Numbered from the stretch's first letter, positions 44,801 to 58,171 are shown. The stretch: 64,000 nt of DNA from Williamsia sterculiae (GCF_900156495.1 NZ_FTNT01000001.1:62001-126000); one strand, 5' to 3'. Translations and numbers: made by a program. The notes: generated by a model not told the origin, from the sequence alone.

Positions 44801-47800
44801 TCGTGCCGCCGGGTGTAGGCGGCGGCGAGGTCAGCGAGGATGATCGGCACCGACTCCTGGTCACAGGCGATGTGGTGCAGTGTGATCCGCAACCTCGGCG
44901 GCGTCGCGCCGTTGTCCAGGGCAATGCGGATGGGCAGGTCGGCAGTGAGATCGAACGGGGTGACGGTGACGTCATCGTGCACGTCGACGAGGTCGCCGAT
45001 GTCGGTGGGGTCGAGGACCCGCTGTTCCCGCCTGCCGTCGCTGCGTGGGTAGACGGTGCGCAGCACAGGATGTCGGGTGGTCACGTCGAGCAGCGCCGCA
45101 CGGAGTAGGTCGGCGTCGAGCGGGTCGTGCAGGTCGAGATCGGCGACCAGCAGGTAATCGGTGCTGGGACCGGACAACTCGTCGAGGAACAGCAGCTGCT
45201 GCTGACCCGCGGACACGGGTCCGGTGGTGTCGGACGGGAAGTCGCCGGGAGCGGTTTCCGCGCCGGCCGTGTTGCCGTCGAGCTCGACGGTGGACGCGAC
45301 CGCGGCCACCGTACGCCCGTCGAACAGGGTGGCCAGCGAAACGCTGGTCCCGAATTCCGATTCGATGGCCGAGGCCAATCGAAAGGCCATCAACGAATGT
45401 CCACCGAGCGTGAAGAAGTCGTCGGTGACACCGACGTCATCGCGCCCGAGGACCCGGGCGAACACGGCACAGAGTCGTCGCTCGGAGTCCGTGCGAGGTG
45501 CGACCGTGTCTGCCGACGTTCCTCGCGACGTGGTGGTTGCGGGCTCGGGCAGGGCGCGGCGGTCGAGCTTTCCGTTCGCCGTCAGCGGGAACTGGTCCAG
45601 GACGGTGATGTGTGCCGGAACCATGTACTCGGGCAGCCGATCACGCAGCCACCCGCGCAGGTCGGGAGCCGCGTCGTCGGTGCGGCCGTCGAGTACCGCG
45701 TAGGCGGCGAGGGCGTCGTCACCGCCCCGGTTGATGACGATGACCGCCGCGTGACGGACGCTCGGATGAGCACTCAGCGCGGCTTCCACGTCCTCGAGTT
45801 CCAGCCGCATACCGCGGATCTTGACCTGATTGTCGGCGCGACCCAGGAAGTCGAGACTACCGTCGGGTCGCCAGCGGACGAGGTCACCGGTGCGGTACAT
45901 GCGGCTGCCGTCGGCCGCGAACGGGTCGGCGACGAATCGTGCGGCGGTCAGTTCAGGCGCGGAGACATATCCGCGGCCGAGTAGCGAACCGGCGGCGTAC
46001 AGTTCGCCACCGCAACCGATGGGTACCGGTCGGAGTCGCGAGTCCAGCACGTAGAGGGACGTGTTCGGATTGGGTCGACCGATCGAGGTCGCGATCCGAT
46101 CGCTCGAGTCGCGGTAGACCACATGCGACACGCCGATGGTCGTCTCGGCCGGTCCGTACCCGTGGTAGAGCGTGGTGTCCAGCGCCCGCCGGAACCGCGC
46201 GAACAGGTTCGGCGTGAGCACCTCCCCACCACACCAGACGTGCCGCAACCCGGCCATCCGCCCGCCGTCATCGAGTTGCAGCAACGCGTCGAGCATCGAG
46301 GAGACCAGGTAGACGAACGTGATCCCCTCCCGCTCGATGAGGTCGAGCAGATAGCGGGGATCGCGGTCGCCACCGGGCTCGGCGACGACCAACCGCCCGC
46401 CGGTGACGAGGGGCAGCAGGATCTCGTTGACCGAGATGTCGAAGGCCAGTGGTGCTTTGAACAACGATGCGTCGTCGGAGCCGAATCGTAGAATGTCGTC
46501 TACCTGCCACTGCAACCGTTCGGCGATGGCGGCATGCCGGATCATCGCCCCCTTGGGTCGACCGGTCGACCCGGAGGTGAACATCACGTACGAGAGCTGA
46601 TCGGGTCGGATCACCGGCCGCCGACCGTCGGTGCCCGCCCCGGCGTAGGCCCAGTCGTCGAGGTCGATCGGCCAGTCGGGGGAGCCCAGGACGTGACGGG
46701 CCCGCGCGTCGGTGAGCACCTTGCTGCGACGGTCGGCCGGCCACCCGGGGTCCACCGGGACGAAGGCGCCACCGGCCCGTAGAACCGCGAGAAGGGCGAC
46801 AACCATCTCCGCGGATCGCGGCATGCCGAGAGCGACGACGTCCTCGGCATGTAGTCCGGCGTCGAGCAGTGCACCGGCCAACTCGTCCACTCGCCGCTCG
46901 AGGTCGGCGTAACAGATCCTCCGAGACCCGTCGACGATCGCGACCGCCGCGGGATCGATGGCCGCGGCGACGGTGAACCGATCGATGACCGGTGTGCGGT
47001 CGACGTCGGTGTCGGTGTCGTTGAAGTGCTCCAGGATTCGTTCCCGCGCGGAGGTGGACAGCAGGTCCACCTCACCGATCGGGGCATCGGGTTCGGTGAG
47101 CAGGCCGCGCAGAAACGCGGCCAGCGTGTCACCGTGGCTGTCGATCTCCTCGGTCATGGCGGCGTCACCGCGCGTGGTGAGCACCGTCGGCGGATCCGTG
47201 CCGATCGCCGAGACCACCACCTCCAGGTCCCGGAACGGTCCGACATCGAGGGGTCGGGCCCGCCACGCGGGTGCCCGCGAGGACTCCCCTTCGGCCAGGA
47301 TGATGTTGACGCCGGGCCCGAAGAAGCCCCGACTGCCACCCTCGACAGCCTGCAAATCGCGGAGCATGTCCTCACCCCGGTAACGACGGTGCGACCGTGC
47401 CTCGTCCAGATGATCGCGGATGCGGCCTGCCAGGGTGGCCACGGTGTCGGCGGCGTCGACACCCACTGTGAGGGGGTGGTTCGTGGACACCATCCCCGGG
47501 GTGGCCCGGAGCGTCGGGGTCGCTCGAGCCGCAGTCGGCACCGTGAGCGTGACCACCGGCTCACCGGTCCACCGGTGCACGTAAGCGGCGTACCCGGCCA
47601 ACAGCAGATGCGCGGGACGGACACCGAGTCGGCCCGCCAGATCGGCGATCGAGCGGGTGGTGTCGACACCGAGGTCGACGTCGTGGCGATGAGCGCGACC
47701 GGAGGGGACCGGCGGGGTGGGCAGCAGGGTCAGCGGCGGGCCGAGCTCGCGCATCCGGTCCGCCCAGAAGCGGCGGTCCGCGTCGAGGTCCGCCGACCCG

Positions 47801-48372
47801 CGATATGTGTCGTCGTCGGCGACGACCGAGGCGAAGTCCCACCGGGGGGTCTGCCCACCCCGATACACGGCGAGGACCGCCTCGGCCAGCAGGATCGCTC
47901 CGGCAGCGTCCATGATCGTGTGATGCGCACGCAGATACCACCGATATCCGTCCGGCAACCACAGCAGCGCACTGCGTAGCAGGGGGTCGGCGCCGACATC
48001 GATGGGGGTCCGCAGATCTGCGGTCATCAGCGTCTCGGCTGCTCCGTCCGGATCGGCGTCGGCGCGTAGGTCGATGTTGTCGGTGACCGGTGTGATCCCG
48101 CTCGACACCACGAACGGGTGGCCGTCGGCGTCCACCTCGAATCGCCCCCGCGCGGGCTCGAACTCGGTGATGACCGCGGTGATGGCCTGGTGCAACACGA
48201 TCGGGTCGGTATCGAGATCGAAGTCCACCACGTAACCGGTGACCAACAGGCCGGTGTCCGGCGAGGCGTGCTCCGCGAGGAGCATGTCGGTCTGTGCGGC
48301 GTTGAGCCGCAGAAGATCCGGTCGAACATGATCCGACCCGGGGTCCGACGTGCCGATCGACTGGTCAGGCAT
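38878..48372 (-). CDS. Siderophore NRPS, terminating subunit: C-A-T-C-E*-C-A-T-TE
   Basis: 3164 residues, by inspection. C4 at 20-420 (HHTIMDA). A4 at 460-950, with signature residues D-I-N-Y-W-G-G-I-G, the code I recall for N5-formyl/acetyl-hydroxyornithine. T4 Ser at about 992 (GGHSL). C5 at 1053-1470 (HHIACDQ). An epimerase-like domain E* at 1485-1840, with [11 protein letters not shown] in place of HHxxxDG/SW and EVDEPDR where EGHGRE is expected, so inactive. C6 at 1866-2290 ([21 protein letters not shown]), of the kind that follows E domains. A5 at 2310-2810 (D-A-W-D-S-G-L-I-N, perhaps hydroxyornithine). T5 Ser at 2875. TE from 2920, with GWSFGG (Ser about 3005) and DLPHLAL. The start ATG overlaps the upstream NRPS stop by 8 bp, with GAAGGAG 9 bases before it. 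Peptide release is by TE hydrolysis or cyclisation. Confidence 0.92.
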   Translation of the reverse strand: MPDQSIGTSDPGSDHVRPDLLRLNAAQTDMLLAEHASPDTGLLVTGYVVDFDLDTDPIVLHQAITAVITEFEPARGRFEVDADGHPFVVSSGITPVTDNIDLRADADPDGAAETLMTADLRTPIDVGADPLLRSALLWLPDGYRWYLRAHHTIMDAAGAILLAEAVLAVYRGGQTPRWDFASVVADDDTYRGSADLDADRRFWADRMRELGPPLTLLPTPPVPSGRAHRHDVDLGVDTTRSIADLAGRLGVRPAHLLLAGYAAYVHRWTGEPVVTLTVPTAARATPTLRATPGMVSTNHPLTVGVDAADTVATLAGRIRDHLDEARSHRRYRGEDMLRDLQAVEGGSRGFFGPGVNIILAEGESSRAPAWRARPLDVGPFRDLEVVVSAIGTDPPTVLTTRGDAAMTEEIDSHGDTLAAFLRGLLTEPDAPIGEVDLLSTSARERILEHFNDTDTDVDRTPVIDRFTVAAAIDPAAVAIVDGSRRICYADLERRVDELAGALLDAGLHAEDVVALGMPRSAEMVVALLAVLRAGGAFVPVDPGWPADRRSKVLTDARARHVLGSPDWPIDLDDWAYAGAGTDGRRPVIRPDQLSYVMFTSGSTGRPKGAMIRHAAIAERLQWQVDDILRFGSDDASLFKAPLAFDISVNEILLPLVTGGRLVVAEPGGDRDPRYLLDLIEREGITFVYLVSSMLDALLQLDDGGRMAGLRHVWCGGEVLTPNLFARFRRALDTTLYHGYGPAETTIGVSHVVYRDSSDRIATSIGRPNPNTSLYVLDSRLRPVPIGCGGELYAAGSLLGRGYVSAPELTAARFVADPFAADGSRMYRTGDLVRWRPDGSLDFLGRADNQVKIRGMRLELEDVEAALSAHPSVRHAAVIVINRGGDDALAAYAVLDGRTDDAAPDLRGWLRDRLPEYMVPAHITVLDQFPLTANGKLDRRALPEPATTTSRGTSADTVAPRTDSERRLCAVFARVLGRDDVGVTDDFFTLGGHSLMAFRLASAIESEFGTSVSLATLFDGRTVAAVASTVELDGNTAGAETAPGDFPSDTTGPVSAGQQQLLFLDELSGPSTDYLLVADLDLHDPLDADLLRAALLDVTTRHPVLRTVYPRSDGRREQRVLDPTDIGDLVDVHDDVTVTPFDLTADLPIRIALDNGATPPRLRITLHHIACDQESVPIILADLAAAYTRRHDEEPTVEHAENPAADQVQFARWQHHLLGGPDDTTSRAATELDFWSRRLADVPPIAPLPHDFPRPEVSTAQGELLTAALAGDIVAGLRKLTDDMSVTPLMALHAAVALSLEACGTGDIVALGTAVDGRTHHQLAGTVGYFVNTVVLATRVDVDDTFTDVVRRVRRDDVEAYDHRTIPFERVVEQLAPPRPLGVNPLFQVMIAQFDDRPLTADFAGDLARSRFGGGGVSAKFDLTFGIGRTHEGTDAISLVYDTELFTDITAQGLLDAVHIALAHGVRHPDERASRPVPIAAATDGPLPLAADQRRLVNADIGPEATLQHTIPGGSAELVYRMASRNDALRMVLDTAGAEPRLRVRDIAEVIADDPLSPVTVDIENRGFVARLADDGLHLQVHPLLIDPESWSLMGIDSSDARFTDYLRGAAATAADLDIVESGEIWLDQGDAAAEALESRPRALPTVGSTTGDQHAPITLRRRIDRPRVSLDLTDTTTGALIALARALRSDASDFAELVEVDEPDRDRRPGLVGHLRRRYPRLLTPELAGSSLDDARAQRDSGDIPHPSTFDIAGLVSPHTEGIFEEFPAPTASLTVSHGGAAFRLPTSTPVDAALVVDAEALELVVTVAAPSSPHAVTHLVDRWIDEFAMLLPELARPEDPADLLPRLSDAEINRLESVVGPARRVWPLSPLQTGLLFHLQAADDSDVYLSQTTVEIRGALDRDRLAVAADAAADAYPNVAVAFTELGGRTVQVVPERTVIPWTYATGTDLDAFTAAERAKPFDPHDPPLFRFGVHTEGPHRHHLVFTAEHILLDGWSIWRFLMSVLDSYTDTAAARSRPVTPFSTYLSWLQGRDVAEAKVEWSEYLGGIEEPTLVAPREQSLGATTARESRDHRFRLEPELSRQLFRTAEQTGVTLSTVFEVAWSLTLRHITGSDDVSFGSVVSGRPAEIDGIDTTIGLLFNTVPTRFVLDRSASMTQTLRDAQQRKLLHLVHPYVTLSELLQLSGHRALFDTLFVFQNTPVLSPDKPFGPPGREIYVDDVRLDDATHYPITVVVNPADPAVSLRVMYQADVISETRLTRWLDTYTRILTAIAEHPDGAVSRLDPLSPADRHLVLDTVNRTRHEVPEETVYDLLNEQAVRSAEHPAVRSGATMLTYADLVERANRLGRVLLAHGAGPEQRVALLLPRSEAMVVALFAVFAAHSAYVPIDAEHPAERIDHMVDAAEPTVILTDSSLVDRLPAHLRDDPRTLLLDRIDDQLSAVSGDHVTDIDRATPSSPDQLAYIIFTSGSTGRPKGVAVPYRGLTNMYYNHAETIFTPVLREQGGRRIKIAHTTSFSFDASWEQLLWLLAGHEVHVIDSDMRRDPPGLLSYFDTQRIDAFDVTPTYGDLLVDSGLLNRPRCRGRNDADDTGLIFVSLGGEAVGEKLWTALRDAPGVGGYNLYGPTEYTINALGADVADTVTPSVGRPIWNTRAYVLDSTLMAVGPDGVGELYLAGAGMARGYVAMPDRTAERFVACPFGDPGERMYRTGDLVRRCPDGTLDYLGRADDQIKIRGHRIEPAEIANVLTTRPGVARCAVVPMTGPSGSPELAAFVIADDEQTASDDFLDGLRRILRETLPSYMVPAAVTAVTELPLTVNGKLDVRALPEPRWAGAEGAHTEPESALEQAIADIVADLLGVDQVGRDDDFFVIGGHSLLAARLAGRIGSVVGRSLSIRDVYQNPTPAGLAAASLSSSDGGSLLAPVLTLREGSGPTVVCFQPAGGLAWSYMGLVRFLTGDESVIALQDAYLTDGTTESETFDALVDDQYRRLREAVPSGPYHLLGWSFGGQLAHEVGSRLQAAGEEVRSLTLLDSFIVGDVAPEPDPEISAAFADHVRTDSLLSTLDTEVQDRLISTHRRHLRLTASQQSSRFGGDALLICATEGLDAELDQQRVRMWSQRVDGELRVERVDLPHLALGEARGWNAIGTTVADHITREPGGSTDRR

Positions 48373-51300
48373 GCTGTTCGGCTCCTTCTGAGGTGGGCAT
48401 GTGATGCAGCGCGACCGACGACCGGTCCGCGCCGCGGATCAGGGCGAGGGCCGCCCGGGCCAGATCGTCGGCGGCGTGTTGGTCACCGATGTGGCTGTGC
48501 ACCGCGACCTCGATCACGCGGTCGCCGCCGTCGGTGGTCGTGAGGTCGATCGAGTACCCACGACCGGCGGCCCAGTCCAGGGGTTCGGCGGCGGGGATGG
48601 GTGGCGGCACCAGCCGTGCCCGCCAGAGCGTGCGTCGTCGGGTGTCGACGGCCAGTCGGAGACCCTCATGCTGTTCGCGCAGAGCGGTTTCCACCGACTC
48701 GAGATCCACGGTGTCCGCCACTCCGTCGGCCGCCACCTGGGCGCGGAAGGTCTGCTCGGGCGTACGGCTTTTCCGTGCCGCCTGCACCGGCGGGGGAACC
48801 GCCACGGGGGTGTCCGTGGAATCGGTTGCGTCCGTCCGACGGCGAGGTGTCGGCGCGAACCGTTCGGCAAGGGCGGCGGGCGTACGTTGTTCGAAGACGT
48901 CGCGGATGCCGAAGGAGAAGCCGGCCGATGCGGATTTTGCCGCCCAGAGCACCGCACTGATGCTGTCCCCGCCGTGGCGGAAGAAGTCATCGGTGGGTCC
49001 CATGGTCAGACCGAGCTCGCGGTCGAGCACCTCCAGCAGGCGACGTTCGGCCTCGGTGGCCGGCCGCGACTCCGACGGCTGTACAGGGGCGGGCTGGGGC
49101 AGGGCCCGACGGTCCAGCTTTCCGTTGGGACTGAGGGGCAGTGACGTGAGCGGTACCACCACCGACGGCAGCATGTGTTCGGGCAGCCGGCCACCGATCG
49201 AGGCCAGCACCTCGTCCGATGCGGCCGAGCCGACCGTGTAGGCGATGATGCGTCCGTCCCGGACCACGGCGACAGCCTGGTCCACCGCCGGACACGCCGC
49301 GACGATGGAGGCCGAGATCTCACCGAGCTCGATCCGTTGGCCTCGGATCTTCACCTGATCGTCACTGCGACCGAGGTATTCGACCTCACCGCGGCGGTTC
49401 CACCGGGCGACGTCACCGGTGCGGTACATCCGACCACCGGAGGTGGAGCGCGGATCCGCGACGAACCGCGCGGCGGTGAGCCCGGGACGCCGATGGTATC
49501 CGCGGGCCAGTTGGGTGCCGGTCAGGTACAGCTCGCCGGCCACCCCCACCGGGACGTCGCGCAGCTCACGATCCAGGACCCGCAATCCGGTGTTGTCCAC
49601 CGGCCCACCGATGGGGACGATGGCGCCCGGATCGGTGCCGACGGTATGGCGGGTCACGTCGATGGCCGCCTCGGTGGGTCCGTACAGGTTGTCCAGCCGT
49701 ACCCCGGGCAAGGCCCGCCGGGTCGCGCGCGCCACGTCGGCGGGTAATGCCTCACCACTGCAGATGATCCGACGCAGCGACCCGCACTCGGACAGGTCGG
49801 TGGCCGCGAGCAGAGCCTCGAGCATCGGCGGGACGAAATGGATCGTCGTCACCCGGTTCTCTCGAATGGTGCGGTGCAGGTAACCGGGGTCACGCTGGCC
49901 CCCGGGTTCGGCCATCACGGTGCACGCGCCGACGGTCGCGGCGAGGAAGAACTCCCAGACCGACACGTCGAATCCGGCCGGTGTCTTCTGCAACACGACG
50001 TCGTCGGCGTCGAGTGTGTACTCCCGCTGCATCCATCGCAGATGACTGACCAGGGCCCGATGGGTGTTGCCGACGCCCTTGGGTCGACCGGTGGAACCCG
50101 AGGTGTAGATGACATAGGCCAGGTCGTCGGGACTCGGTGCAATCGTCGCCACCGGGCTGTGGGTGGTGCTCACGGCATCGATGACGGGGACATCCGCGGG
50201 CAGGAAACCGACCATGTCGCGTTGCGCGACGACCGCGACGGGCCGCGCGTCGTCGGCGGTGAAACGCAGGCGCTCGGCCGGGTAATCCGGGTCGAGCGGG
50301 AGATACGCTGCGCCGGAACGTACCACCCCCATCAGGGCGACCAGTAGATCCACCGAACGCGATAGACACACCCCGACGACCCGGTCCGGCACGGCGCCCA
50401 ACCCGCACAACCGGCCGGCCAGTGCCGTACTGCGCGCGGCGAGTTCGGCGAAGGTCAGCGAGGACTCCCCGTCGCGGACCGCACACGCGTCCGGGGTGGC
50501 CCGCACCTGCGCGTCCAGCAGATCGACGAGGGTCGCGGAGTCGGTGGGTACCGCGGTGTCGTTCCACTCCCGCAATCGGTCGGTCTCGTCGGCGTCGAGC
50601 GTGTCGAGTTCGGCCAATGACGTCGTGGGAGCGCCGCCCACCTGACCGGCGATCCGCACCAGTCGATCGACCAAGCCCGCGACGGTGTCCCGGTCGAACA
50701 CGTCGGCACCGTATTCGACGGAGATCCCGATGGTCCCGGTGTCGGGGTTCTCGGTGAACTCGACCAGTAGATCGAATTTCGCTGTGGCGGTGGTGATGGT
50801 CTCCGGCACGATGCGACTGTCGCCGAACACCGAGGTCGCGGTGTCGTCGGCGGCGTTCTGATGGACGACCATCACGTCGAAGAGAGGGCTGGCGCCGGGG
50901 GCTCGGTCGGCTGCGGTGGCGGCGACGATCCGGTCGAACGGTACGTGTGCGAGGTCGAATGCCCCGATCGTCGCCGATCGCATCCGCGACAGCAGGGTGT
51001 CGAAGGTCGGGTGGCCGTCCAGACCGACCCGTAGGACGAGTGAGTTGAGGAAGTATCCGATGGCGGAATCGGACCCGGGGCGGTCGCGGAGGGACACCGG
51101 CGCGCCGAGGGCCAGGTCGTCGCCGGCGCCGACCGCGTGGACCGCGGCGGCGGCCAGTGTCGCGGTGGTCATGGCCATGGTCGCCTCGGCTCCGGCTGCG
51201 ACCCTGCGTAGTGCGGCGGTCGCCGACCGGTCGAGCACGCCATCGATCACCCCACCGGGGCGCGGAGCGGCGAATCCGTCCGGGCGGGAACGGTCGACGG

Positions 51301-54300
51301 GTAGGTCAGTGGATTCAGGGAGTCCGGCCACGGCACGGCATGCGGCCTCGATGGCGGCGGGGTCCTCGTCGTCGATGGGTGCGACCTCGGCGAACTGCGG
51401 CGCCGGTGCGGGCCAGGTCGGGGTATCACCTGAGCTGCGGGCCGCGAAGGCGGTGCGCAGGTCGGCCTCGAAGATGGATCGCGACCACTCGTCGAAGGCG
51501 ATGTGATGGATCACCACGACGACATGGGTGTCGGTGACGAACCCTCGGACGGGCAGGTCGCGGTCGAGGCGGAACGGGATCCGGACCAGGTGTTCGGCGG
51601 TCTCGGCGCTGGTCTCGACGATCTGTTCCGGGGTGTCGATCACCCGTGTGGTCGGTCTGCCCTCGACCGCCGGGTAGATCGTGCGCAGGATCTCATGTCG
51701 TTCGACCACGTCGCGCAACGCCCGGTCGAGGACATCGGTGACGTCGTCGCTGTCGGTGCCCAGGGAGTGACGCCATACGAGCGGGATGTTGTAGGTCGGA
51801 TCGGGCCCGCGGGTCACGGAGTCCGCCCACATCCGTAACTGCCCCGAGCTGAGCTGCCCGCGAGTCGACGGTTGCTCATCCGTGTGCACCGGGGTGGCAC
51901 CCTCGTCAGCGGTGACGGCATCGATGTGACGGGCGGCCGCGGCGATGGTCGGATCGGTGATGAAGTGGCCAAGCGGGATCCGAACGTCGAACTGCTGCCG
52001 CAACCGGGTCAGGATGCGGATCGCGGTCAGCGAGTGCGCACCCATCTCGATGATGCTGCGATCGCGGCCGACAGTCGCGGCGCCCAGGACGTCACGGAAG
52101 ATCTCTGCGATCACCGTCTCGGTGCCCTCGCGAGCCGGTTCGTCGTCGTCGGTGACGGTGGGCGCCGGTAACGACCGGCGGTCGAGTTTGCCGTTGGCCG
52201 TGGTCGGTAGTGCAGTCAGATGGATCAGGTGGGTGGGGACCATGTGTCGGGGCAGCGTCACCGCGAGGTGGTCACGAAGGGTGTCGGTCCAGTCCGGATG
52301 TCCGTTGGGTGGTGTGCCCACCACGTAACCGATGAGGACCCCGTCGCGTGCGATCACCGCGGCGGTGTCGACGCCGTCGAGTCCGATGAGCGCCTCGGTG
52401 ATCTCGCCCAATTCGACCCGCTGGCCGTTGATCTTGACCTGGTCGTCATCGCGGCCGAGGTACACCAGGTCGCCTCGACTGTCCCAACATGCGCGATCAC
52501 CGGTGCGGTAGAGCCGGGCGCCGCCGTCGGACAGCGGGTCGGCGACGAAACGGGTGGCGGTGAGTGCAGGTGACCCCGGATATCCCCGGGCCAGCTGAAT
52601 GCCCCCCAGGTAGAGGTCACCGGGGGCGCCGATCGGTACGGGCCGCAGCGCGTGATCGAGGACATGAGCGGTGGTGTTGTCGATCGGCGCACCGATCGGT
52701 ACCGGTGAGGTGGTCTGTTCGGTCACCCGATAGGCGGTGACGTCCACCGCGGCCTCGGTCGGTCCGTAGAGGTTGACCAACTCGGCCGCCGGGAAGCCGG
52801 TGAGCGTGCGCATCGCCGTGCCCGCGCCCAGTGCCTCACCGCTGCATGCGATCAGCCGCAGAGTGGGATGGTCGGTGGTGTGGGCCACCGCGGTCAGGTA
52901 GGCGTCGAGCATGGACGGAACGAAGTGGACGATGGTCGCGCCCTCGGTGTCGATGAGGTCGCGGATGCGATCGGGATCGGTGTGGGCTTCCGGTTCGGCG
53001 ACCACCAGACACGCACCGGTCAGCAAGGGCAGGAAGAATTCCCACACCGACACGTCGAATCCGGCGGGGGTCTTCTGCACGATGCGGTCATCGGGCGCCA
53101 CCCGGTATCGGTCCCGCATCCACAGCAGTCGGTTGGCCGCCGAGCGGTGGGATACGACGGTTCCCTTGGGTCGCCCCGTGGAACCCGAGGTATAGATCAC
53201 GTACGCGGCGTTGTCGCCGGTGGCCGTCGCACGTTCCACTGGATCGTGTACTCCGGCCGGACGGTGGTCACGGGAGCCGGCCGGGACCGTCGGGTCGATG
53301 ATCGTGACATCATCGAACGGTGTCCGCCCGGTGGCCAGCACCACCTGTGGGCGGGCGTCGTCGACGACGTAGCGCAACCGGTCGTCGGGTGACGACGCGT
53401 CCAGTGGAAGGTAGGCGGCACCTGCCCGGTGGATCGCGACCAACGAGACGATCAGCTCGTAGGAGCGTGGAACGTACACCCCCACGACGGATTCGACACC
53501 GACGCCATGCCGGGTGAGCGCGTCGGCGAGGGTGTCGGCGTCGGCGTCGAGACGTCCGGCGGAATACCCCACGCCATCCACTCGCACGGCGGTGGTCGAC
53601 GGATCGATGCGCAGGCCCGCGGTGACCAGGTCGGTCAACGTCACCTCCGGTTCGGGCCGGTGTGGACCACGGGCGAAGTCGTCGACGGTGTCCCGTTCGC
53701 CCGGGCCGGTGAGCGACCACCGGCTCTCGCGCGCTTCGGGGTCACCGGACAGCGTGTGCAGCGCGGCCACGAAGCAGTCGACGTAGCGGTGGGCCATGTC
53801 GGCGTCCAGTACACCGGTCGCGTATTCGACGGTTCCCCGGATGGATTCACCGGAGTCGATCAGAGTGAACGTGAGTGGGAATTTCGCCGTCCCGGTGGTC
53901 GCTTCGGCGCGGGCACCGACGCCGGCACCGAGTCGCAGATCGCCGTCACCCACGCCGTGCGGCAGATAGATGGCCATCACCTGTGGTAGCTGCGCGGCCG
54001 TGAGGCCGACCACATCCAGCACGTCCTCATACGCGAGGTCTCGGTGGTCGTAGGCATCGAGGTCCGCCGACCCGATACGTGAGAGCAATTCCGACACGGT
54101 CGGATCGCCGCCGAGAGTGGTGCGCAGCATCAGCGTGTTCAGCAGGCACCCCATCACCGCGTCGAGATCGGCGTGGGTGCGCAACGAGACCGGGGCGGCG
54201 ACGACGATGTCGTCGGCACCCGTCATCGCGGACACCGCCAGTGCGGTCGCGGCGTGCGTGAGCATGAACATGCTGGTGCTGGTACCGCGGACGGTGCGGT

Positions 54301-57300
54301 ACAGGGCATGTGCCAGATCGTCCGGAACCGTGACGTCGATGGTCGCTCCGGCGGTGCCGATCCGACTCGGATCACCGATGGGGGCCGCGGGTGCCTCGGC
54401 GAGGGCCCCGCGCCAGTACGCCGCGCTCCGCGCGGCGGGTGATCCGTCGTCGTCGATTCGTCCGAGACGTGCTCTGCTCCGGCGGGTGTGGGCCGCATAG
54501 GAGATGCGCAGCGGTTCCCGAGGCGCGGGCTGCCCGTGCTGGCGTGCCGCGTACGCCTCCGCCAGTTCAGCGCGGAACACACCTTCGGAGTGGTCGTCCA
54601 CCGCGACATGAGCGAAGGCGATGGTCAGAGTCCCCTTATCGGCACACCACCAGGCGTGGACGGGGATGTCGGTGCGCAGGTCGAAGACGATCGACTCGGG
54701 TGCCGGTGGTGCAGTGCAGACGGTGAGCAGAGCGGGTACGTCGTCGCTGGGTACCACCATCGGGTGGTGGAGGTCGGGGTAGACGGTGCGCAGGATGTCC
54801 TGGCGGGCGCAGATGTCGTGCAATGCCAGTTCGAGGGTCCGTGGATCAGGTCCGTGCTCAGGGCCGAAGTGCCAGACCAGCGGGACGGTGTAGGTGGGCG
54901 ACTCCGGTGCGAGTCGATGCAGCAGCAGCATTCTCCGCTGGGCATCGGAGGGCTCGGGGTCGCCGTCGAGCGGGTCGGGGTCGACCGGGGTGACCGGACC
55001 CGCCGGATCCTCGGCCACCATGAGCTCGGTCGACAGGACACCGTGCCGCTCCGACCATGCGGCCAGCTCCGTGGGCGTGCGGTGGGTGAACACCACTCCG
55101 ACCGGCACCCGACGGCCGAACCGGCGGGAGAGGCTCTCGGCCAGACGGATACCCAGGATCGAGTCACCACCGTGGTCGAAGAAGTCGTCCTCGGCGCCCA
55201 CCCGCTCGGCCCCGAGGATGTCTGCCATCACCGCGCACACCGCATTCTCGTGCGGAGTCGACGGGTCACGGTGCGTACCGAGGTTCAGCGCATCGGGTTC
55301 GGGGAGCGCGCGCCGATCCAGCTTCCCGTTCGCGGTCAGCGGGAACGTGTCCACGATGCCGACACCGGCGGGCACCATGTAATCGGGTAGGCGGTCGTGG
55401 GCCCAGCCACGCAGATCGGCGGCATCGAGCCGGGCACCGGCTGTGGGGATGACGTAGGCGGCCAGGTGGTCGACCCCTGCCGTGTTACGCCGCACCGTGA
55501 CCGCGCAGTGCCGCACTGCCGGGTGGTCGGCGATCACCGCCTCGACCTCGTCCAGCTCCAGGCGCATACCGCGGATCTTGACCTGGTTGTCGGTTCGTCC
55601 ACCGAATTCCAGTGTGCCGTCAGCGGTCCACGCTGCCCGGTCACCGGTGCGGTAGAGCCGTGTCCCGGGTGCGCCGAAGGGGTTGGCGATGAAGCGTGAC
55701 GCGGTCAACCCCGGTGCGCCGACGTATCCACGTCCCAGCAGGTACCCGGCCGCGTAGAGTTCGCCGCGCACACCGACCGGCAGCGGCCGCAGGTTGTCAT
55801 CGAGGACGTACAGCTCGGTGTTCGGATTGGGGCGACCGATCGACGTGGCGATCCGCTCAGCGGTGTCCCGGTAGATGACATGGGAAACACCGATGGTCGC
55901 CTCCGCCGGGCCGTACCCGTGGTACAGCGTGGTGGACAACTGGCGTCGGAACCGGTCGAACAGGGACGGGGTGAGGACTTCTCCACCGCACCACACGTGG
56001 CGCAGACCACCGAGGTGGCCGCTGCCGTCGTCGATGTCGAGCAACACATCCAGCATCGATGACACCAGATAGACGAACGTGACCTGCTGCTGCTCGATGA
56101 GATCGAGCAATCGGTGTGGATCTCGTTCCTCTCCGGGCGCGGCGATGACCACTCGCCCGCCGCTGAGCAGCGGTAGCAGGAACTCGTTGACCGAGATGTC
56201 GAAGGACAACGGAGCCTTGAACAGTGCCGCGTCGGTGGTGCCGAAGTCCAGGACGGTGTCGATCTGCCAGGCGATTCGGGCGCAGATCGCCTCATGCCGG
56301 ATCATCGCGCCCTTGGGCTTGCCGGTGGAGCCCGAGGTGAACATGACGTAGGCCAGCGAATCGCCACGGATCGACACCGCGGACAGCTCGGCGGTCCCGT
56401 CGTCATGATCCCAGTCGTCGAGGTCGGCGACCAGGGTGTCCACGCCGTCGAGTTCCAGGGTGTCGACATCACCGACGGAGCCCACCAGTTGGTGGGTCAT
56501 CGCCGAGGTCTGCGCGACGTCTCGGCGCCGAGACGTCGGCCATGCCGGATCCAGGGGTACGAACGCGCCTCCGGCGGTCATCACCGCGAGCGCGGCGACG
56601 ACGGCCTCCATCGATCGCCCGATGCCGATGCCGACGGTCCGCTCGGGGCGCAACCCCCGAGTCAGCAAGGCGACGGCCAGTTGTCGTACGCGGACGTCGA
56701 GTTCGGTGTAGGTCAGCGAACGCACCCCGTCGACGAGGGCCACCGCATCCGGGTTGTCGGCCACGGCCTCGGCGAACATCTCCGGGACGGTCCGTTCGAC
56801 CGTCGGTTCGGCGGAGTCGTTGAAGTCGCGCACGATGCGGTCGTACTCGGTGTCACCGAGGATGTCGGGGGTATGTGCGCGGGTGGACGGGCCCACCTGC
56901 GCGAGGAACCGGCGCAACCGGTCGCGATGGAGCTCGGCGGTGCCGGCGGGGCCGCGGACGTCGACAAGCGTGCCGAGACCGGGTTCGTGTTCGACCGCCA
57001 CGTCGACGTCGTGGACGGGACCGAGCCGCACCCCGCGCAGTCGGACCTGCTGTCCGCCGAACAGGATCGGGGTGGGCCAGAACATCAGGTTCGCACTCAC
57101 CCCGGGCATCGGGCGGTGCACCGCCCGCCCGTGCTCACGCAGCAGATCGAGGGCGGGATCGAGTGCGGTGCGCACGTCGGTGAGTCGATCCGTGGGTGCG
57201 ACGCCCACCGCCAGCGGATGTGACCGCGACATCATGCCGAGTTCGCGACGCGGAACCGTCCCGGTCCGGTTGTGCACGGCCATCGACAGGCTGGGTGTGG

Positions 57301-58096
57301 CGTATGCACCGGCGCGATGGACGTACACGGCCAGCGCCGCCGCCAGCGTCCTCGGGTGTTCGGTGAGTACGCCGGTCGGATCATCGAGCGCGAAACCGGC
57401 GCAGATGATGTCGGAACCGTCGGTATCGGCCCCGCGGTGCCGCTCGGCGCTCTCCCGCGTTCGGTCGGCAAGCCGCGACATCTCGTCGATGCGGTCGTAG
57501 ACCACGTCCATCATCTCGCGGTCGCGCACGGCTTGCGCCGAGGACTGGTACTCGACGTCGTCGTCGACCAGTGCGCGCAGCGACCAGGTCGGCACCGGAC
57601 CGCCGTCGTACACGGTGGCCACCGCCCGGGTCAGCGCGCGCACCGCATACGCGTCGGTGACGATGTGGTGATAGCCCTGATACCAGCGCACCCGGCCGTC
57701 ACCGAACTCGAAGATCCGCTGGGTGAACAGGATGCCGTCGAGGGATCGGACGACGTCGAGATCCGCCTCGATCTCCCGGCGTGCGGTGTCGTCGTCGCAA
57801 CGGACGCGGCTCACCACCTGCTCGGGAGGATCGACCATCCGCTGGTACACCTCGCCACCGTCCGACTCGATGACGACGTGCAGTGTCTCGGCGGCCCGGA
57901 CGACGGTGTCGATCGCCGCACAGAGCCGATCGACGTCGGCCGCGGAGACATCGAGGAAGTCGACCGTCCACCCGATGGAGAATGCCGGATCGTCCGGGTT
58001 GATGCGGGTGGCAGCCCAGACCTCTCGTTGTGCGGAGGTGAGTGCGAGTGTCCCGGGCCGTCCGGTTGCCTGATGATGCACGGCTCGGCTTTCCAC
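48365..58096 (-). CDS. Siderophore NRPS, initiating subunit: C-A-T-C-A-T-C-A-T plus truncated epimerase-like tail
   Basis: GTG 58096 is chosen because GAGGAG lies 8 bases upstream; the ATG at 58153 has no such site. Numbered from this start, 3243 residues. C1 15-405 (HHIVTDA). A1 430-940, code D-I-N-Y-W-G-G-I-G, as recalled for formyl-hydroxyornithine. T1 Ser about 978 (HGGDSI). C2 1050-1470 (AHVAVDD). A2 1485-1985, D-V-W-H-A-S-L-V-D, Ser-like. T2 Ser about 2022 (MGAHSL). C3 2080-2500 (HHIAFDE). A3 2520-3005, D-V-W-H-I-S-L-I-D, Ser-like. T3 Ser about 3045 (HGGDSI). The last 160 residues resemble the first half of an epimerase or condensation fold (HSHIGDQ in place of HHxxxDG) and then stop. 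Three substrates are predicted: fhOrn-Ser-Ser. It sits 75 bp after the transporter gene and is probably in the same operon. Confidence 0.92.
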   Translation of the reverse strand: MESRAVHHQATGRPGTLALTSAQREVWAATRINPDDPAFSIGWTVDFLDVSAADVDRLCAAIDTVVRAAETLHVVIESDGGEVYQRMVDPPEQVVSRVRCDDDTARREIEADLDVVRSLDGILFTQRIFEFGDGRVRWYQGYHHIVTDAYAVRALTRAVATVYDGGPVPTWSLRALVDDDVEYQSSAQAVRDREMMDVVYDRIDEMSRLADRTRESAERHRGADTDGSDIICAGFALDDPTGVLTEHPRTLAAALAVYVHRAGAYATPSLSMAVHNRTGTVPRRELGMMSRSHPLAVGVAPTDRLTDVRTALDPALDLLREHGRAVHRPMPGVSANLMFWPTPILFGGQQVRLRGVRLGPVHDVDVAVEHEPGLGTLVDVRGPAGTAELHRDRLRRFLAQVGPSTRAHTPDILGDTEYDRIVRDFNDSAEPTVERTVPEMFAEAVADNPDAVALVDGVRSLTYTELDVRVRQLAVALLTRGLRPERTVGIGIGRSMEAVVAALAVMTAGGAFVPLDPAWPTSRRRDVAQTSAMTHQLVGSVGDVDTLELDGVDTLVADLDDWDHDDGTAELSAVSIRGDSLAYVMFTSGSTGKPKGAMIRHEAICARIAWQIDTVLDFGTTDAALFKAPLSFDISVNEFLLPLLSGGRVVIAAPGEERDPHRLLDLIEQQQVTFVYLVSSMLDVLLDIDDGSGHLGGLRHVWCGGEVLTPSLFDRFRRQLSTTLYHGYGPAEATIGVSHVIYRDTAERIATSIGRPNPNTELYVLDDNLRPLPVGVRGELYAAGYLLGRGYVGAPGLTASRFIANPFGAPGTRLYRTGDRAAWTADGTLEFGGRTDNQVKIRGMRLELDEVEAVIADHPAVRHCAVTVRRNTAGVDHLAAYVIPTAGARLDAADLRGWAHDRLPDYMVPAGVGIVDTFPLTANGKLDRRALPEPDALNLGTHRDPSTPHENAVCAVMADILGAERVGAEDDFFDHGGDSILGIRLAESLSRRFGRRVPVGVVFTHRTPTELAAWSERHGVLSTELMVAEDPAGPVTPVDPDPLDGDPEPSDAQRRMLLLHRLAPESPTYTVPLVWHFGPEHGPDPRTLELALHDICARQDILRTVYPDLHHPMVVPSDDVPALLTVCTAPPAPESIVFDLRTDIPVHAWWCADKGTLTIAFAHVAVDDHSEGVFRAELAEAYAARQHGQPAPREPLRISYAAHTRRSRARLGRIDDDGSPAARSAAYWRGALAEAPAAPIGDPSRIGTAGATIDVTVPDDLAHALYRTVRGTSTSMFMLTHAATALAVSAMTGADDIVVAAPVSLRTHADLDAVMGCLLNTLMLRTTLGGDPTVSELLSRIGSADLDAYDHRDLAYEDVLDVVGLTAAQLPQVMAIYLPHGVGDGDLRLGAGVGARAEATTGTAKFPLTFTLIDSGESIRGTVEYATGVLDADMAHRYVDCFVAALHTLSGDPEARESRWSLTGPGERDTVDDFARGPHRPEPEVTLTDLVTAGLRIDPSTTAVRVDGVGYSAGRLDADADTLADALTRHGVGVESVVGVYVPRSYELIVSLVAIHRAGAAYLPLDASSPDDRLRYVVDDARPQVVLATGRTPFDDVTIIDPTVPAGSRDHRPAGVHDPVERATATGDNAAYVIYTSGSTGRPKGTVVSHRSAANRLLWMRDRYRVAPDDRIVQKTPAGFDVSVWEFFLPLLTGACLVVAEPEAHTDPDRIRDLIDTEGATIVHFVPSMLDAYLTAVAHTTDHPTLRLIACSGEALGAGTAMRTLTGFPAAELVNLYGPTEAAVDVTAYRVTEQTTSPVPIGAPIDNTTAHVLDHALRPVPIGAPGDLYLGGIQLARGYPGSPALTATRFVADPLSDGGARLYRTGDRACWDSRGDLVYLGRDDDQVKINGQRVELGEITEALIGLDGVDTAAVIARDGVLIGYVVGTPPNGHPDWTDTLRDHLAVTLPRHMVPTHLIHLTALPTTANGKLDRRSLPAPTVTDDDEPAREGTETVIAEIFRDVLGAATVGRDRSIIEMGAHSLTAIRILTRLRQQFDVRIPLGHFITDPTIAAAARHIDAVTADEGATPVHTDEQPSTRGQLSSGQLRMWADSVTRGPDPTYNIPLVWRHSLGTDSDDVTDVLDRALRDVVERHEILRTIYPAVEGRPTTRVIDTPEQIVETSAETAEHLVRIPFRLDRDLPVRGFVTDTHVVVVIHHIAFDEWSRSIFEADLRTAFAARSSGDTPTWPAPAPQFAEVAPIDDEDPAAIEAACRAVAGLPESTDLPVDRSRPDGFAAPRPGGVIDGVLDRSATAALRRVAAGAEATMAMTTATLAAAAVHAVGAGDDLALGAPVSLRDRPGSDSAIGYFLNSLVLRVGLDGHPTFDTLLSRMRSATIGAFDLAHVPFDRIVAATAADRAPGASPLFDVMVVHQNAADDTATSVFGDSRIVPETITTATAKFDLLVEFTENPDTGTIGISVEYGADVFDRDTVAGLVDRLVRIAGQVGGAPTTSLAELDTLDADETDRLREWNDTAVPTDSATLVDLLDAQVRATPDACAVRDGESSLTFAELAARSTALAGRLCGLGAVPDRVVGVCLSRSVDLLVALMGVVRSGAAYLPLDPDYPAERLRFTADDARPVAVVAQRDMVGFLPADVPVIDAVSTTHSPVATIAPSPDDLAYVIYTSGSTGRPKGVGNTHRALVSHLRWMQREYTLDADDVVLQKTPAGFDVSVWEFFLAATVGACTVMAEPGGQRDPGYLHRTIRENRVTTIHFVPPMLEALLAATDLSECGSLRRIICSGEALPADVARATRRALPGVRLDNLYGPTEAAIDVTRHTVGTDPGAIVPIGGPVDNTGLRVLDRELRDVPVGVAGELYLTGTQLARGYHRRPGLTAARFVADPRSTSGGRMYRTGDVARWNRRGEVEYLGRSDDQVKIRGQRIELGEISASIVAACPAVDQAVAVVRDGRIIAYTVGSAASDEVLASIGGRLPEHMLPSVVVPLTSLPLSPNGKLDRRALPQPAPVQPSESRPATEAERRLLEVLDRELGLTMGPTDDFFRHGGDSISAVLWAAKSASAGFSFGIRDVFEQRTPAALAERFAPTPRRRTDATDSTDTPVAVPPPVQAARKSRTPEQTFRAQVAADGVADTVDLESVETALREQHEGLRLAVDTRRRTLWRARLVPPPIPAAEPLDWAAGRGYSIDLTTTDGGDRVIEVAVHSHIGDQHAADDLARAALALIRGADRSSVALHHMPTSEGAEQHA

Positions 58097-58171
58097 AGCG
58101 GGTTCTCCTCGAATTCGGGATCGGTTCGGGCGGGACGGTTTCGGGATTGCCAACCGACGGGTCGTCGCAGT

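Noticed and set aside
43642-45108. Long frames antisense to the NRPS genes
   Set aside because: Composition-driven shadows of the NRPS coding sequence, with no motif of their own.
48365-58096. Dual condensation/epimerisation activity for C2 or C3
   Set aside because: The extra N-terminal HH-[I/L]-x4-GD motif of dual C domains is not visible in either.
58096-58153. Upstream ATG start for the initiating NRPS
   Set aside because: Nineteen Arg/Pro-rich codons with no ribosome site, whereas GTG 58096 has GAGGAG at 8 bases.
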